From the NCBI RefSeq assembly GCF_024713975.1, contig NC_091096.1, forward strand, positions 6,079,501-6,143,500: 64,000 nt of DNA. Reading direction: 5' to 3'. Of the stretch, positions 12,105 to 25,200 are shown in pieces (position 1 is the stretch's first letter; each line of letters begins with the position of its first letter). A program made the position numbers and the translations under genes. The notes below the pieces were generated by a model. It saw only the letters and a list, made by a program, of their open reading frames with translations, had not been told where the DNA came from and did not search any database. This DNA comes from Paralichthys olivaceus (Eukaryota > Chordata > Actinopteri > Pleuronectiformes > Paralichthyidae).

Positions 12105-15100
12105 AGTGCAACTTTTATTTTTTGCAAATACACTAGAAATGTTTACAAAAGGACTGTAGAAACATCTGTGCAGTGTAACTTATCAAAACTAAAAATGGAT
12201 ATTACTTTGAAATCATTTTGCACCCAACATGACAAGGGGATTGTCATTTTCAGCAGCAAAACAAAATTAGTATATCTTAAGAGGAAATGTCTGTTAGTGA
12301 CTTTCGAACATCGAGATTGGGGGATGGGTTTGTTACACCGAGGAGCAAATTAAGGAAAATAAATCAATAAAGGATGGTATGGCACAAGTGCTCATCCCTG
12401 AAGGAGGGCGTCATTCATCTAGACAGATTACACAGCATCAATGCTTTACTTATTCAGTCATCAAGATAATCAGCCTTCCAGAAAAATCACTCCAGTTTAA
12501 CAGAAATGGTGCATTACTCACTAGTTCTCTTACTCAAACACAAACACCCAAATGAAACCATTCATGGACACTCTTACAGACATTTTTACAGGGCTCTGAC
12601 TCGTCCCAGTGCAACAAACTGGTCCAACATTTACACTTTCTGGGATTTTTCAGTGTGAAAAAAATGAAATGATGAACAGAAATGAAATGTGCTTGAACTC
12701 AAGCAAAATATTACAAAATAAAACAACTGAATTCAAACTAAAGAAAAGGGAAAATACTCCTACACAAGTGAAACTAACAGAAATCACAGGGAAAAAAAAG
12801 ATACATAAATATTATGTGGCCCTTACAAAACATCCACAATGTATTTTACACAGCTCTGTATTGCTCTATACTGAGATTTTCTCCGCTCACAAAGAGCATT
12901 GATTAATTCCTTTTGCACTAGGTGAAGAAAAGCAATACACGTCATACTACCCTCTGTGATTTATTTATTGTTTTGCCTTGATCTAAAAAGGCACATTCAT
13001 GCTTTCACGCACACATAACACTGTTGTAAATACTTCACATAAGTGGTGGCACAAATCAAAAAAAAAAAAAGGTAGGCGGTAGTTTTGTGGCACAGCCGTT
13101 ATCGCAGAGGAGAGTACACACTGCGCTGGGGCAGATCAATGTGGGTTATCTTTGGTCAAGCAGGGACGAGCCAATGGGTTTGAAGGATTGGACTCAAAGG
13201 TCAATGTAGTAGAAGTCAGACGAGTGGAGCAGTGATGGGTCAGGTGTATGTGTGTGTTTGAACAGACACTGCACAAGCAACACACACATCCTCTCAGGAT
13301 TAAGGTCTTTCAGGTTCAAGTAGAGATTTTAAAAAGGTGAACAATGAGGAACTATGTGTTTGAACAAGATGGAGGTTTCTTTCATGTAGGTGAAATAAAA
13401 AAAGGCTTTAGTGAATCGCTTTCACTTCAAAGAAACTGTTCAAACACGCACATTCACTTTCTGGTGGAGAGACGGATGAGAAATTCACGTATCTGTGCGT
13501 TAAATCTGAAGCTGGAGCAAGCAAAGATTACTTTAGCATAAAGATCTTTTTTTTTTTTTTTTTTTTAGGTATGGGACAAGTTATTTGTTGATGCTGTATC
13601 TTTCAGGAGTTGAGAAAGTACTCTGGAACAAAACTTCCCATAAAATGGCGAAGTGTAATTTTCACAAGGTCATAAAAACAAAACTGTTAAATGCCCATGA
13701 CAACATCCTTCAAGAGTCATCATCAAAAGTTTAGTTTTATCCAACTAGTCTAGTATATAAAAGTATGAAATTTACTATAATTCAAGACTGAGGAAAGCAG
13801 CACAGTCTCACATTTGAGAACCTGAAGTCAAATTTCTGCTTGAAAATGACTGAAACAATGAATATTTTATAGATTTTGTTTCCTTTGGACAGAGCCAGGC
13901 TGTTTAGTTTCTGTGCTAAGTGAACATCTCCAGTTTCATATTAAGCAGCATCAGAGCGGCATCAATCTTGTCATCCTTCTCTCCATGAGAAACTCAACGA
14001 GCACATTTCCCCACAGTGTTGAACTTCTGCTTTAAAGGATTCTCCAGTGTTATCAAACAACTTCTGACACCAATCCAGATGATGCTGAAGCGGCTCGTCC
14101 TTTCTGTCAAGTTAACTAACCCCTTCACAAACCCCAATGATACATGTGATATGGTCTACTAATAGTGGTATGACTGGTTAACCGTAATAGCTTTACAAAA
14201 ATGTGGTTAGTGATAACTGCTTAGTCCAATAAATGGCAGCAAGCTTTGGGCTTTGTACTTGTGCTCAGGTGCCAAAGTCTCGTCAACACAGAAAACCTTA
14301 AAGATTTAAGACGTGGATAAAAGCCTGTGTGAGTCGACCTGAAAACGAGCAAGTTATGGTAAATACAAGTCCATAGGTTATGGCATTTTTTTAGCAGCAA
14401 TGACAAATACAAAAGTATATCAAAAGAAGACACTCTATGTGCTGAGAAGCAAGTTAACACAGAGGCAGGGACGTCCAGTGTCCTTGAAAACATCATCAGA
14501 ACCAATACTAGCCGGGACAAACTATTGAAATGTACTGAACTTATGGACCACCTTCATCGAAATGACAAGGACAAATAAACAACATGAAAAAACACGCAGG
14601 ACACAATATGCAGGCAAAGTGCAGGGAACTTTCCATTTTGACAGTATTATGGCCCCGAATTCACTTGAAGAACACGGACGAGTTTGACGTGTGACGAGAC
14701 GAATGTGGCGGACAGAAGACTGGAGACACAACAGGAAACGTAAGACAAACAGTGATTCAAGTGCTGCGTTTGCCTGAATGCCAACAGTTTCCTTGGCAAA
14801 CTGTACGACTGCACAGCGGCGAGTGGTGAAGAGTCACGGCACTTGACAGTGTCTTTGACATATAAGCTGTAAATATATATATATATAATTATAATAGGAC
14901 CCAAAAAAACCTGGTGGCCTTGTGTCAGGCCTGGTTTTTAGCAATCCAAATTGTGCTTTCTCTAATAAGTAACAGTGTAGATGTGCAGGAGCGGTCGACA
15001 CCAGAGCAAAGTCAGCGTCTCTCTGCACAGCTATAGGAGGACTGCTTGCTGGATTTGGTAAGTGGTATCTCTGTAACGTCTCCCCTTTACATATGTACAA

Positions 15101-16281
15101 TAGCGAAAAGAGATTTCCAGCTTATATGTATGAAACATAAAGAACACACTGAACCGTTGTAAGGCAGAAAGCAGGTTCAAGTCTCCCTTGTAAGATCTGT
15201 GGGTGGTTTTTTTTTCCTTTATGTTCAGAATGTGTGACGAGGCCTAAAGGTTCGAGCTACTGTTGGTGATCCTCATATCTGGCTACTAACACTTCAACGA
15301 ATTAGGACTCTGAAATGAAACTGAGTGTATTTTTGTAACTAGTGTTTTGGAAAAAAGTGAGGCTGACAAAAAAATGAGGAAGTGGGGTTAAAATCACGAG
15401 TATTTCAGGTGTCATGCGTCTGCATCAAGAAATCCAGTTGAGCATTGTCCATCAAAACAGGACGCCGACGTGTTCGATAAAGGTGCACAAACACTTTCAC
15501 TAACAAATACTTGGAAGTGCGGTGTGTGTGCGCGCGCACCAATTCATCTTAGGAAAAAAAAGGCAAAAATGCTATAAATAGTTTGGCTCAGACAGTTTTT
15601 TCTTCAATATTTTTTTTTTTACAAAAAGGATATGCCAAGTTCAGTTTTGTTAGCAAAACCATGTTATCCTCTGAGCTCAAGAGCTCACAGTTGTGTCCTA
15701 AGTTTCCAGTTTACAGGGGATTTTTTAATCTGTCAGTTTGAAGTTTTCTCCTCACGCAACACCAATGGAGAGGAAAGAGCAAGAATATGACACCCACTGC
15801 TGTTTAGGTGAGTAATAAACACTCTTTCAGCCATTTTAGTCAGCAGAAGATCATGCATCCTTGTGCAGCAGCGAAACCTATGCTACTGTGGTCCTTCAGA
15901 AGAGTTACGGAAAAAGGCTTGTTCTGGCCGAGCCCGTCCAGACTCCCGACGTGTTTCCGGGCCGACCAGTACGGAAATGAGGAGTAAAGGTGTGGGAGTT
16001 TGTTGTGTTGCAGTATGGCAGGCAGTGAGTGCCATGCTCAGCAGGTAGAGTAGAGGAGGACAGACAGTCATAAGAGGGCTCAGCGAGAGTAGCATTGTCC
16101 TTGTTGACTAAACATTTACTGGGGTTTCTGCCCCGCCCCTTTCCCCATCCTCCCCACCCCCTCCCAAAATATGTGAAACGAGCTCACTGTGTGTAACCCC
16201 CCACCCGTGGTTAATGCATCACCCCTGCGCTGCTCCCTCAGCCCCCTTCCTGAGCTCCAAGCTTGACCAGGCAATCCTCCA
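12105..16281 (-). other. scarb2: SCARB2 3' untranslated region (predicted)
   Basis: About 4.1 kb beyond the SCARB2 stop codon without recognisable coding exons on either strand. The proposed end rests on an AATAAA (minus strand) at 12114-12119; two overlapping alternatives sit at 12960-12969. Human SCARB2 also has a 3' UTR of several kilobases. The short ORFs read on both strands here look like chance. Confidence 0.4.
12114..12119 (-). terminator. scarb2: Poly(A) signal, SCARB2 (candidate)
   Basis: AATAAA on the minus strand followed downstream by a pyrimidine-rich stretch (about 12060-12085) that could serve as the downstream element. Confidence 0.4.
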
Positions 16282-19200
16282 TCAACACTTCTGGGCCTCC
16301 ACTGGAGACATGGCAATGTAGGAGCCGTTCTTCATTGGCTGGGTGGCTGACGCTTCCGATGGCTCGTCCGGTTTGTCGCTGACCTGAGTGTAAGCCGTGT
16401 CGTCTTTTGCCGTCTGGACAGAGAGAGTCAGGACAAGAGGTGTTAGTACAAACCAGTGGCAAGACGTCCAAACAGTCACAAAATGGACAGACGTTGACAT
16501 GGGAATAAATGGATTGACTGATGTTCACAGTAAACCACCACCACAACCTCAATATGAAGCAGTTACGAAAAAATATGAACGTAATAAAACAATAACCAAT
16601 TACACTGTGAGGCGAGAACTCAAAGGGAATATTATGTCCCATAAAGACAATTAAAAATGATAATAATCAGAGATGATGGATAACAAATTGAAAAATGAGA
16701 ATAGCAAACAAGGCAAAAAAGAAGACTTACAGTAAAAGAATGAAAAGCTTCAGTAAAATCAATACGTTTTACTTCATTCTAAAACAGAAAAGGAAAAAAG
16801 GGGGGGTTACAGAAAATTAAAATTAGAACATGTTAATACAACACTTTGTCACATTGCAATTAAGCAAAAACAGTCAATGCAAGTATGAGGCTGAAGTCTG
16901 TCCAAAGGAAACGAGATCCAGACAAATCTGGTGTTTTTTTTAATCTGTATAAAAAGAAATAGTTAAAAGTTTGGTGTGGGTATTTACCTTTGGACAGAGT
17001 CAGGCGAGCCAATTAACCCTCTTCCAGTCTTTATGGTAAGCTATGCTAAGCTAACTACCTCCTGGCTTTATTCATATTCACACATATTTAAAACAGACAT
17101 GAATATTCTCATCTAAAAAGCAAATATGTCCCATAAAATTAACTAACACTGTAAAACACCACTATCTGGACAATGAATAACCTGAACTACAACAATACAG
17201 GAGCCAGAAAGGCCAGAGTTCATATTAGCAATCCTGAACTACCGGAGATAAGAGGTGAACATGTGCGGTTCTTCATTCGGGATTATTCTAGTTCAAAGCC
17301 CTCAGCAGTGCTACGACAGGTCACAGCTTCACGGACCAAAAGGGAGCTTAGATACTTTCTTTCTAAATACACAGATTTGTCGATTCATCGACTTTTAGAA
17401 AAATATTCAGCGAGGAAAATAAAAAATAAAACATTTGATCCAGAATTGTAGAAACGGCTCATGCAAGCTCTGCTGTGCAGGAATCATGCAGTGTGTTAGT
17501 TAACATGCATGTAAGCTTGGGGGGGTTAAACCTGCAGCAGCTGGGCGAGGTTAGTGCATGAAAAATGTTCATCATGCAAAAACCCAGTCAACATTTTAAA
17601 AACAGTGACACATCACGACAGCTTTACTCTAGGTCCCATATACGCTATAAGCTCATGTCAGTGGAAAACTGTGGGGGATTAATGACACTACACTCCAGGA
17701 TTATTAATGCCACTGAACCAGCGGCGGTTCCTACCTTCTTCTGGCGGTTTCGGCAGAACAAGACTACAAGCACCAGCAGCAGGATGATGCCCATGCCCAC
17801 GATGAGCAAGGGGAAGTTTGACACCAGCGTCACAATCAGGAGCAGCGTCCTCATCTGGGAAGCCGAATCATCATCAATTGTCGCCGTCTACGGTTCGAGA
17901 GAGGAGACAGAGTTGACTTATGATTTACACTCATCAGAACAGCTTTGTTTCAGTTGGTGCTAAAGGGGGGGGGGTCCTCACCTCGTTGACGAACATGATG
18001 GGGAAAATGGTCTCGTTAATATACTTGGTTTTGCTGCGGGGCAGAAAGAGAGAGACACAGAGAGGCATGGAGGTCAGAGAGAACATCTGGCTCAACATGA
18101 GGCCAAAATGAAATTGGGACAGAATGTGGCAACAGGGAAGTGGGTCAGGGTTCAGCAAAGTTCAACTTACGGGAAGCCTTGGACTCTATTCAGGATGATA
18201 TTGAGCTGGGCTCGCTTGCAGGCACGAATGGGAACTCCTGTAGTCTAAATAAAGAAGAGGCAAAGACATTATTATCAGACTGAGGAGAAAAGTTTCAGTG
18301 AATATTACAATATCTTTTCTTTTCTCCATTAAAATAAAAAAATTTAGAATTTTGGTGATCGTTTATTCTGCCTTCACGTTCTGAATTTTCTTAACTTCCA
18401 TGTAGGTATTCATTTTCACAATTTCTTTTAATTAAATTGCTAAATATATAAATATTGTAAGAAAGCTAAAGCTATGTATATCGTACATAATTAATGTAAA
18501 ATGACCAAACACAAAGCCCCACAAAGGAACCCTTAATGCAAAAAAAAAGCTTTACAATCAAAACAACTATTCTCATTTAGACAAGATCGTCATAAACCAG
18601 ATACATGGCTCTAATCTGTTTGTATCAGAGTCGTACCGGTTGGAGGTCGAGGTACGTCTCATGCTCCTCCTTGTTGGGGTTGAGCCCGTCGACGGCGTTG
18701 ATGTACTTGGGGTCGGCTTGATAGAAGTGTGGGAAAGACACCACGATGGGTGCGCCTTGAGGGAAACAAGGGAGACAAACATGACTCAGTCAATGTGAAG
18801 AAAGACTCCTTGGCAAAACCACCAGTGAAAAATGAGATGGTGCAAATTATCTGGGACTTTGTGTCAGGTAGACAAACAGGAATATCAACTGCGGTTAGCC
18901 AAATTACAACAGGGAACAAAGGAGCAAACCTCCCCTTGTCATGTTTAACCTGTCAGATCTTTTAGACTGAATATATGTTGTAAAGAAACTTATGTAAACT
19001 ATACAAACAGTAACAGGGGTTACAGTAACATACCTTTCCTACTACCTCGTGCAACAATTCTAGAGATAACCTTATCCGAGCAATCACACTCAATGGCCAC
19101 CATAAAATACTTCACTGCATGCAGTCAGCGCAGTTAATCAATGAACCCTAGGTTGAGTAAAATGTGGTATGCTCAAACACAGGGGCCCAGACACCGGGGG

Positions 19201-22200
19201 GGGGGGGGGGGGGTGTCATGGGACTGGTTTGGGGTCATGAGAGGGAAGTGGGTGGTGGGTAACTGGGTCAGGCTCGATGGCAGGGGCGGGGGTGGCGTTC
19301 CTACCTTCTCGACAAACGCTGACTTTTAGCACCCCGGTGCCGAGGCAGTCTCCGGCTGGCACGCAGAAGCCCTCGTTGGTGGGGTTTTCCTTGGGGCTCA
19401 TGAGGACATCACTGGGGGGTGCGAAGCGGTACGCCTGGATTCCTTTCACCTCCACATCGCTCACATAGGCTAAATGAATGGATCTGTGGACAGGACACAG
19501 TGTCTCATTTTGGTAATCATAAAATAAGATCTGGTCCAAGAGACACTTTAGAAGTCTAAATAAAGACCTCAACAGTCACCAACAAGAGGGACATGCTGAA
19601 ATGCTGTTGTCGTCCTCTTAATCTTCTAATCTAACCTCAGCAGTTAGAGCTGTGAATAAATAGCCGTTATCTATGAGACAATGACTTCCTGTATGATAAG
19701 CTTTCCAGGTGTGTTCAGGTCAAACTCCTGTCTTCCCAGATGTGTTTTGAATTTACTCTTGTCCTTATCAGTGGATGTGTCAGCATGTGACTCAGCCCCT
19801 CGAACCTGACAGGAAGTTCTGGTCCTCACCCCGCCTTGATGCTTTGACCGTAAACAAATTTTATATCCACATGAGCGCGTGCACCCATACCTGCAGAGAT
19901 CAGCAGCGAAGATGTAGAGCAGCTCGTTCCTGTTTATCAGAGGGTGGAAGACAGCGCCGTCTGTACCGTTGATCATGTTGCTCTGATTGGATGACCACCA
20001 CGACATCTTGCTGTTGATTTTCAGAAAAAAACAAGCTACGTTAGTGCTGCATTCAAGTACAAGGAACTTACATAGTATTTTCATTTATCGTTCTGGATAT
20101 ACTGAAATACTGCATGTTACTTTTTACTGAAGCTGTGCATCAGCTATAGTTACTAGTTCCTTTTGAGATTAAGTTTTTGAAGGGGAAAAAAAAAGATTTA
20201 AAATACAATGAGGATCGAATGTTTTTTCCATCTTTATTGGTTTGTGAGCTCTAATAAAAAAAGAAGTAACCTAACTCACACTGTGCACTTTTTAATTGAT
20301 CGCCTTGCACTTTGTCTTATTGACCACATTCAGTGTGTACTGCTGACTCTGAGGTTTCCTCCTGTACTGAAGCTTGAGTGTTGTCTCACTTGTAAGTCAA
20401 TCTTCATAAAAGCTTCTGAGTAAATATAATAAGTTTGTCTACAGAGTGAAACATGGACATTTTTATAATTTCCCACAGTCCATAATCAACAACTGATTCA
20501 GTTTAGCAAAGAAAAGATTCAAATCTGAATGTTACAGAAGCTGAAAGCAGCAAGTTTTGGGCTTTTAAGAGATCAAATAATCCAAATTGAACTTGATTTA
20601 TCATTTATTAAATCACTAATATTCCCCTGTAGGAAGTTCCATAGAGGAGAAGACTTTGAGGCCAAAAAATGACAAATCATTACATCTCTACATAAGTCTG
20701 ACTTTGAATGAAGTAGATTTACTTATAGTGAGTCTTTTTACACAACGGTATTGGTACTTCTACTTTATAGTCCTATCCAGCTACTGCTGGATTTTACTTG
20801 TATGTGCTGAACAAATTCAAGGTACAAAGTCACTTGCGATGTACAAACACAAATTTTGCAACCCTGCTACAATCCTCCGCTGGACTTTCAGATGCAGGTT
20901 GTAAATGTGAATATCGGAAATGATATGTGCTGACGAGAGAGTGTTTCCTATCAATGAGAAAAAAAAGGGACAATCAAATCTTTAAGAGAGCGTCTACACT
21001 GGCTGATATGAGTCTTTACCGCATGCCGTTCCACGTGTCGATTTTGCCATAATCCAAGTAGTTCTCCTCTCCGGTGTGGAAGACAAACTCTCCTTCATGA
21101 GTGCCATTTTTCTGTGGAAAACAACACAGGGTTCAGTCAAGGCTGCTGTGACTGACAGCAGAGAGGCAGTGTTAACGTCTCCTGACAAAGCAGCATGGGA
21201 AAGAAACGCTGCTTTGTATTTGTCACCGATATGCCCCTTACGAGTACACAAAGACGGATTTAGTAATTTGTTGAAGAACATAAAAACATGTTTTCACATT
21301 GACTCGTTTGACCTCAGAAAAACTTTCTTTGGAAAATTGTGAAAAATATGCTGAACATGGATTTGAACTTAAAATGATTTTAAATGAATCGTTATTTTGA
21401 AGAAAATTGTCGATTCATGGTTTAAGTTATGTTTATCTTAATGAAAATGCATCCCTCAGCATCACGAGGCTGGTGATGACAATTAAAAAAGGAAGTACAA
21501 TCCTCCTCCATCAGCATGTGGGGAATCTCACTTCTTGCACGACGCTACCACATGCTTCCTCTTGTCTGTTGTTTAGTAACTCTGAACAATCACCCGAGAG
21601 GTGTGTCAAAGTTTTTCTTAAGCCTCTGACGATCGCTTTCAGGACGAGCAAAGTAAGTGAAACCCCCCCCCGCCCCTCACCTTCCACATCAGGCCAAAAT
21701 GGTCGTCCACGTCAGGCTTCATGGAGTGGATCTTTGAGAGCAAGGGGTCTTTGAATCCCCACAGGATCTCGTGGACAGTGCGTTTCATGAACAGCTCAAT
21801 TCCCAGGCTGTTCATGTACATGGAGACGAAAGTTCGCAGGACGAAGGAGTAGGTTTTCAGCTCGTTCATCACCGCCTGAGGAAGAAAAGGAGAAGGGAAA
21901 CATTGGAGGCAAAGGTGAGACGTTTTGTGGGAAATTATGTGAAAAAGTGGTTTGTATGGTCACGACATCAACACACATTATGCTGTACAGACACCACGTC
22001 TTACCACAAATGGGATGTTGACAGTTGTGAGGACGTCAACCGTAGGATCGCCAACTGACTTCTCGGGCACAAAGACAAAGGATTTGGGGTTCAGGGCAAA
22101 AATCTTGGTGCCATTCTCCAGGAATGTGACGTTTTCCCTTGGTCTGTATTCCCTGGTGTTGAAATGTGATTAACAGGTTAGTCTGGATATCTTTTGTTGT

Positions 22201-25200
22201 GATTTTACAAAGCATCCACCAAATGATCCCAGATGAATTACACACAAGATTTGTGTAACAAGGCTGCTCCCCTACTTCCAATTCAATCTTTGAGTTTAGA
22301 TGTTCACAACAAACCCACCTGTAAGTATATGGTCCGATCTGTTTAACAGCTGCCTTCCCGCCTTTCAAGAACACCTCTGGATTGGTCACATTGAAGAAGT
22401 AATACTCCATATAAACAGGTGGGGGTGGATTCTTCCATGCCTCAAACACTTGGCTCTTCTCCGTCAAAGTAATTTCCTGTAAGCAGAAATAAACATTCGA
22501 ATTGAAAAACAGAAAACAAACTCAAAATGCTTAGCTCAAAAAAACATTTGTTTTCTCAAATTCAACATATTCACATTTTAAACTGACTGAAAGCCCACAC
22601 TGCAATTTACTGCGTGGAGTTGGTGCCGAGCCAAAACCTTGACACCTGGAGCGAGGCAGAGAAAAGTCCTTCACAGCTGAAAAACAGGACAGGCACAAAG
22701 ACTTGGCAAAAATAAAAACAACACTAGTCACTGACCTCGGCATGCTAAGGCAGGAATCTATCTGCGGACTAATCGTCAGCCCACACGCAACCCAGCAGCG
22801 CGTTGCAATTGTCTGCATGGTAATTAGCTTTCTCTGCAGTCAGTCGTCAATCTACGCGCAAAATTGTCAGTTGCGTTTTTATGTTCAGATTGTAGAAGTC
22901 AAAGCAACCACTACATGGACAAGGTGGTTTCAGACATGGTTTCTCGCTGTGATCGTGTGGAGATAAATGAGCCTGGAAACTGAGCTCGATCGTAAACGTG
23001 TGTGACACAAGCCTGGTTGCCACAAGTATGAATATGAGTAATCAGTACCCTTTAAACTACACCATCCTGTGTTAGAAAACAGGTGAAGATGTTTGTTGCC
23101 CAGAGGAAAAAGGAGCAGGCCTTTTTCCATCCTTCAAGGTATTTTTAAACTTTGGGAAGGAGGAATGACCCACCTCCCTTTGTGCCTTATTAATGGGCGA
23201 GTTTCTGAAAAGCATCTGTTCCCTGAACACAACACACTGTAATCAAGAGGGGCCATACATTGTCTTCCGCAGCCTGTCAAAGGCACTCGAGGCTTTGAGA
23301 AAATATAGCTTGAGGTGTGGCTTGCGCTTCCTGTTTGGGTTATAACTTCCCACATTTAAACATGTTTTGCCCTATACAATTGTTTGCCGGATTCGTTAAG
23401 GGGCAGAGAAAGTCAGACAGAATATCGACTTTGATATTGCCTTTGAAAAGAAAAAAAGGTGGGAAGGTTCAACTATGGAGAAACATGAGATTCAAACAAA
23501 CTGCAGCTGAGGAAAAGACAATTCTCATTTAGCTGATTTGGATATGTGATTATAAATTACACCCTTTACTGATAAGACATATGTGGTTAGGGCTGTAAAC
23601 CGATTAAATTATCGATCAATCTGCTAAATATTTGGTCTATAAAATGTCCATATAATTTCACTGAGCCCATAAAAACATCTTAAATGTCTTGATTTGTTAA
23701 ACCAATAAGACAAAAGCTAAAGATCGTCAGTTTACAGTGACGTACAATAGGAAAAAAAGCAGCGAATCTTCAATATATTTTCTATTTATCTAAATAACTA
23801 TAGATATAAAAGGGGTTTATTATTGACTGTAGTGTCGGCTGTATCTTTTCTTTTCTTCTAATAGTCAAGAATTACTTACGTTGCCTTGCCCAATTTCAGA
23901 TTTTATCCTGCAAGCAATCTGTCACATTAAATCAAACAATGAGCATCACATTGATGCTGCGGCTGACTCACTACTTCCAATAAGAAGTTTTCAGAATAAG
24001 AGAAGAACTTGATGTGAAAAGAAAAGAGATGCTCCTGAGCCTTCATGATTCTGTTTCTAATTTATGAGAAGACGCAGCATGAGCAGACGAGTCGGTGCTG
24101 GACAGAACTTGTAGAAAACCTCACGCTTAACTAAAAAAATTTAAACCTTTGACCGCTTTTATAAAACAGCATGTCAATACTGTCACTTCTATAAAAAAAA
24201 AAACAGGCGTTACTCATCTGGCCTTGCCCCTGCAGCAACTTAGAGGCAAATGGTGTGTGACTGCCGCCTGCATGAATCCATGTGTTTGCCAACCTTGAAT
24301 AAAAGGTCTTTCAAAAGTTAAACGCAAATCATTTATCTCCCAGAACCAAAACCTTGATCTATCACTGAAAAAACACACAAGTGAGGGACAAAGCCGAGAG
24401 GTTTGTCAGTTAGATCTAAATGCTGCGTTGCCCATTCGTTGGTAGGAAGGCCGAGATAAACCAAACAATGATGATGATATGACACATGGTTTAACCAAAC
24501 AGCTTAAGGCACAGCTCGGGTGTGTTGTGACAAGATCCTGTTTTGAGCTGCCATAGAAAAACTTAATTAAAAGCAAAGGAAAATCCATCATCTATTCGCA
24601 CTCCTGAATTCAAGATTTTGTGTTTAAGCCGAGCGCGGACGTCACATTTTGAGCTAAAACATGACCTTGTTCTTGAAGCTTTTAGGCCAAACAGTCCTAC
24701 TACCTTGAAAAGTATCCTCTTCTGAACAAGGCGGAGAGAGGTGGCATGACGGGGTGTTTTTCCTTTTCAGTTTTCTCTGTACAGCTCGGAATAGGCAGAC
24801 GCTGAACCACAATAAGGCACTAGGGAGGTTGCTCCCAGGCACAAATCAGGCCCCTGAGGCCAAGGAGTCTGTCAAATTCCTCACATGACTTGTGCATTGT
24901 TTCCATCCACACCCCGCTCAGGAAGAAATACAAAGTGTTTGTCCTCAAGCTCTGACTTTTGCCAAACAACTCATTATTATTAAAGAGAGCCTCGCTCCAC
25001 AGATTTTCTGAAGTTGGTTCAGCATGTCAGGTCCTGTCTAATTCAATGGACAGACTGCAGCGAAAGAGGATTAGCTATGCTGTCATTTTGGGTAAATCGC
25101 CGGCCACATCAGATTTAGGTCCCCTGTTGATGAACTTTGACTAACTCTCTTAATTTGGGTGCCCTGGAATGCCTCCTGAGACCCACATCCAATTTTAACT

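Noticed and set aside
12096..15100. Several ORFs of 65-99 codons on both strands after SCARB2
   Set aside because: They overlap on opposite strands and have no homology I can see; the region fits a long 3' UTR.
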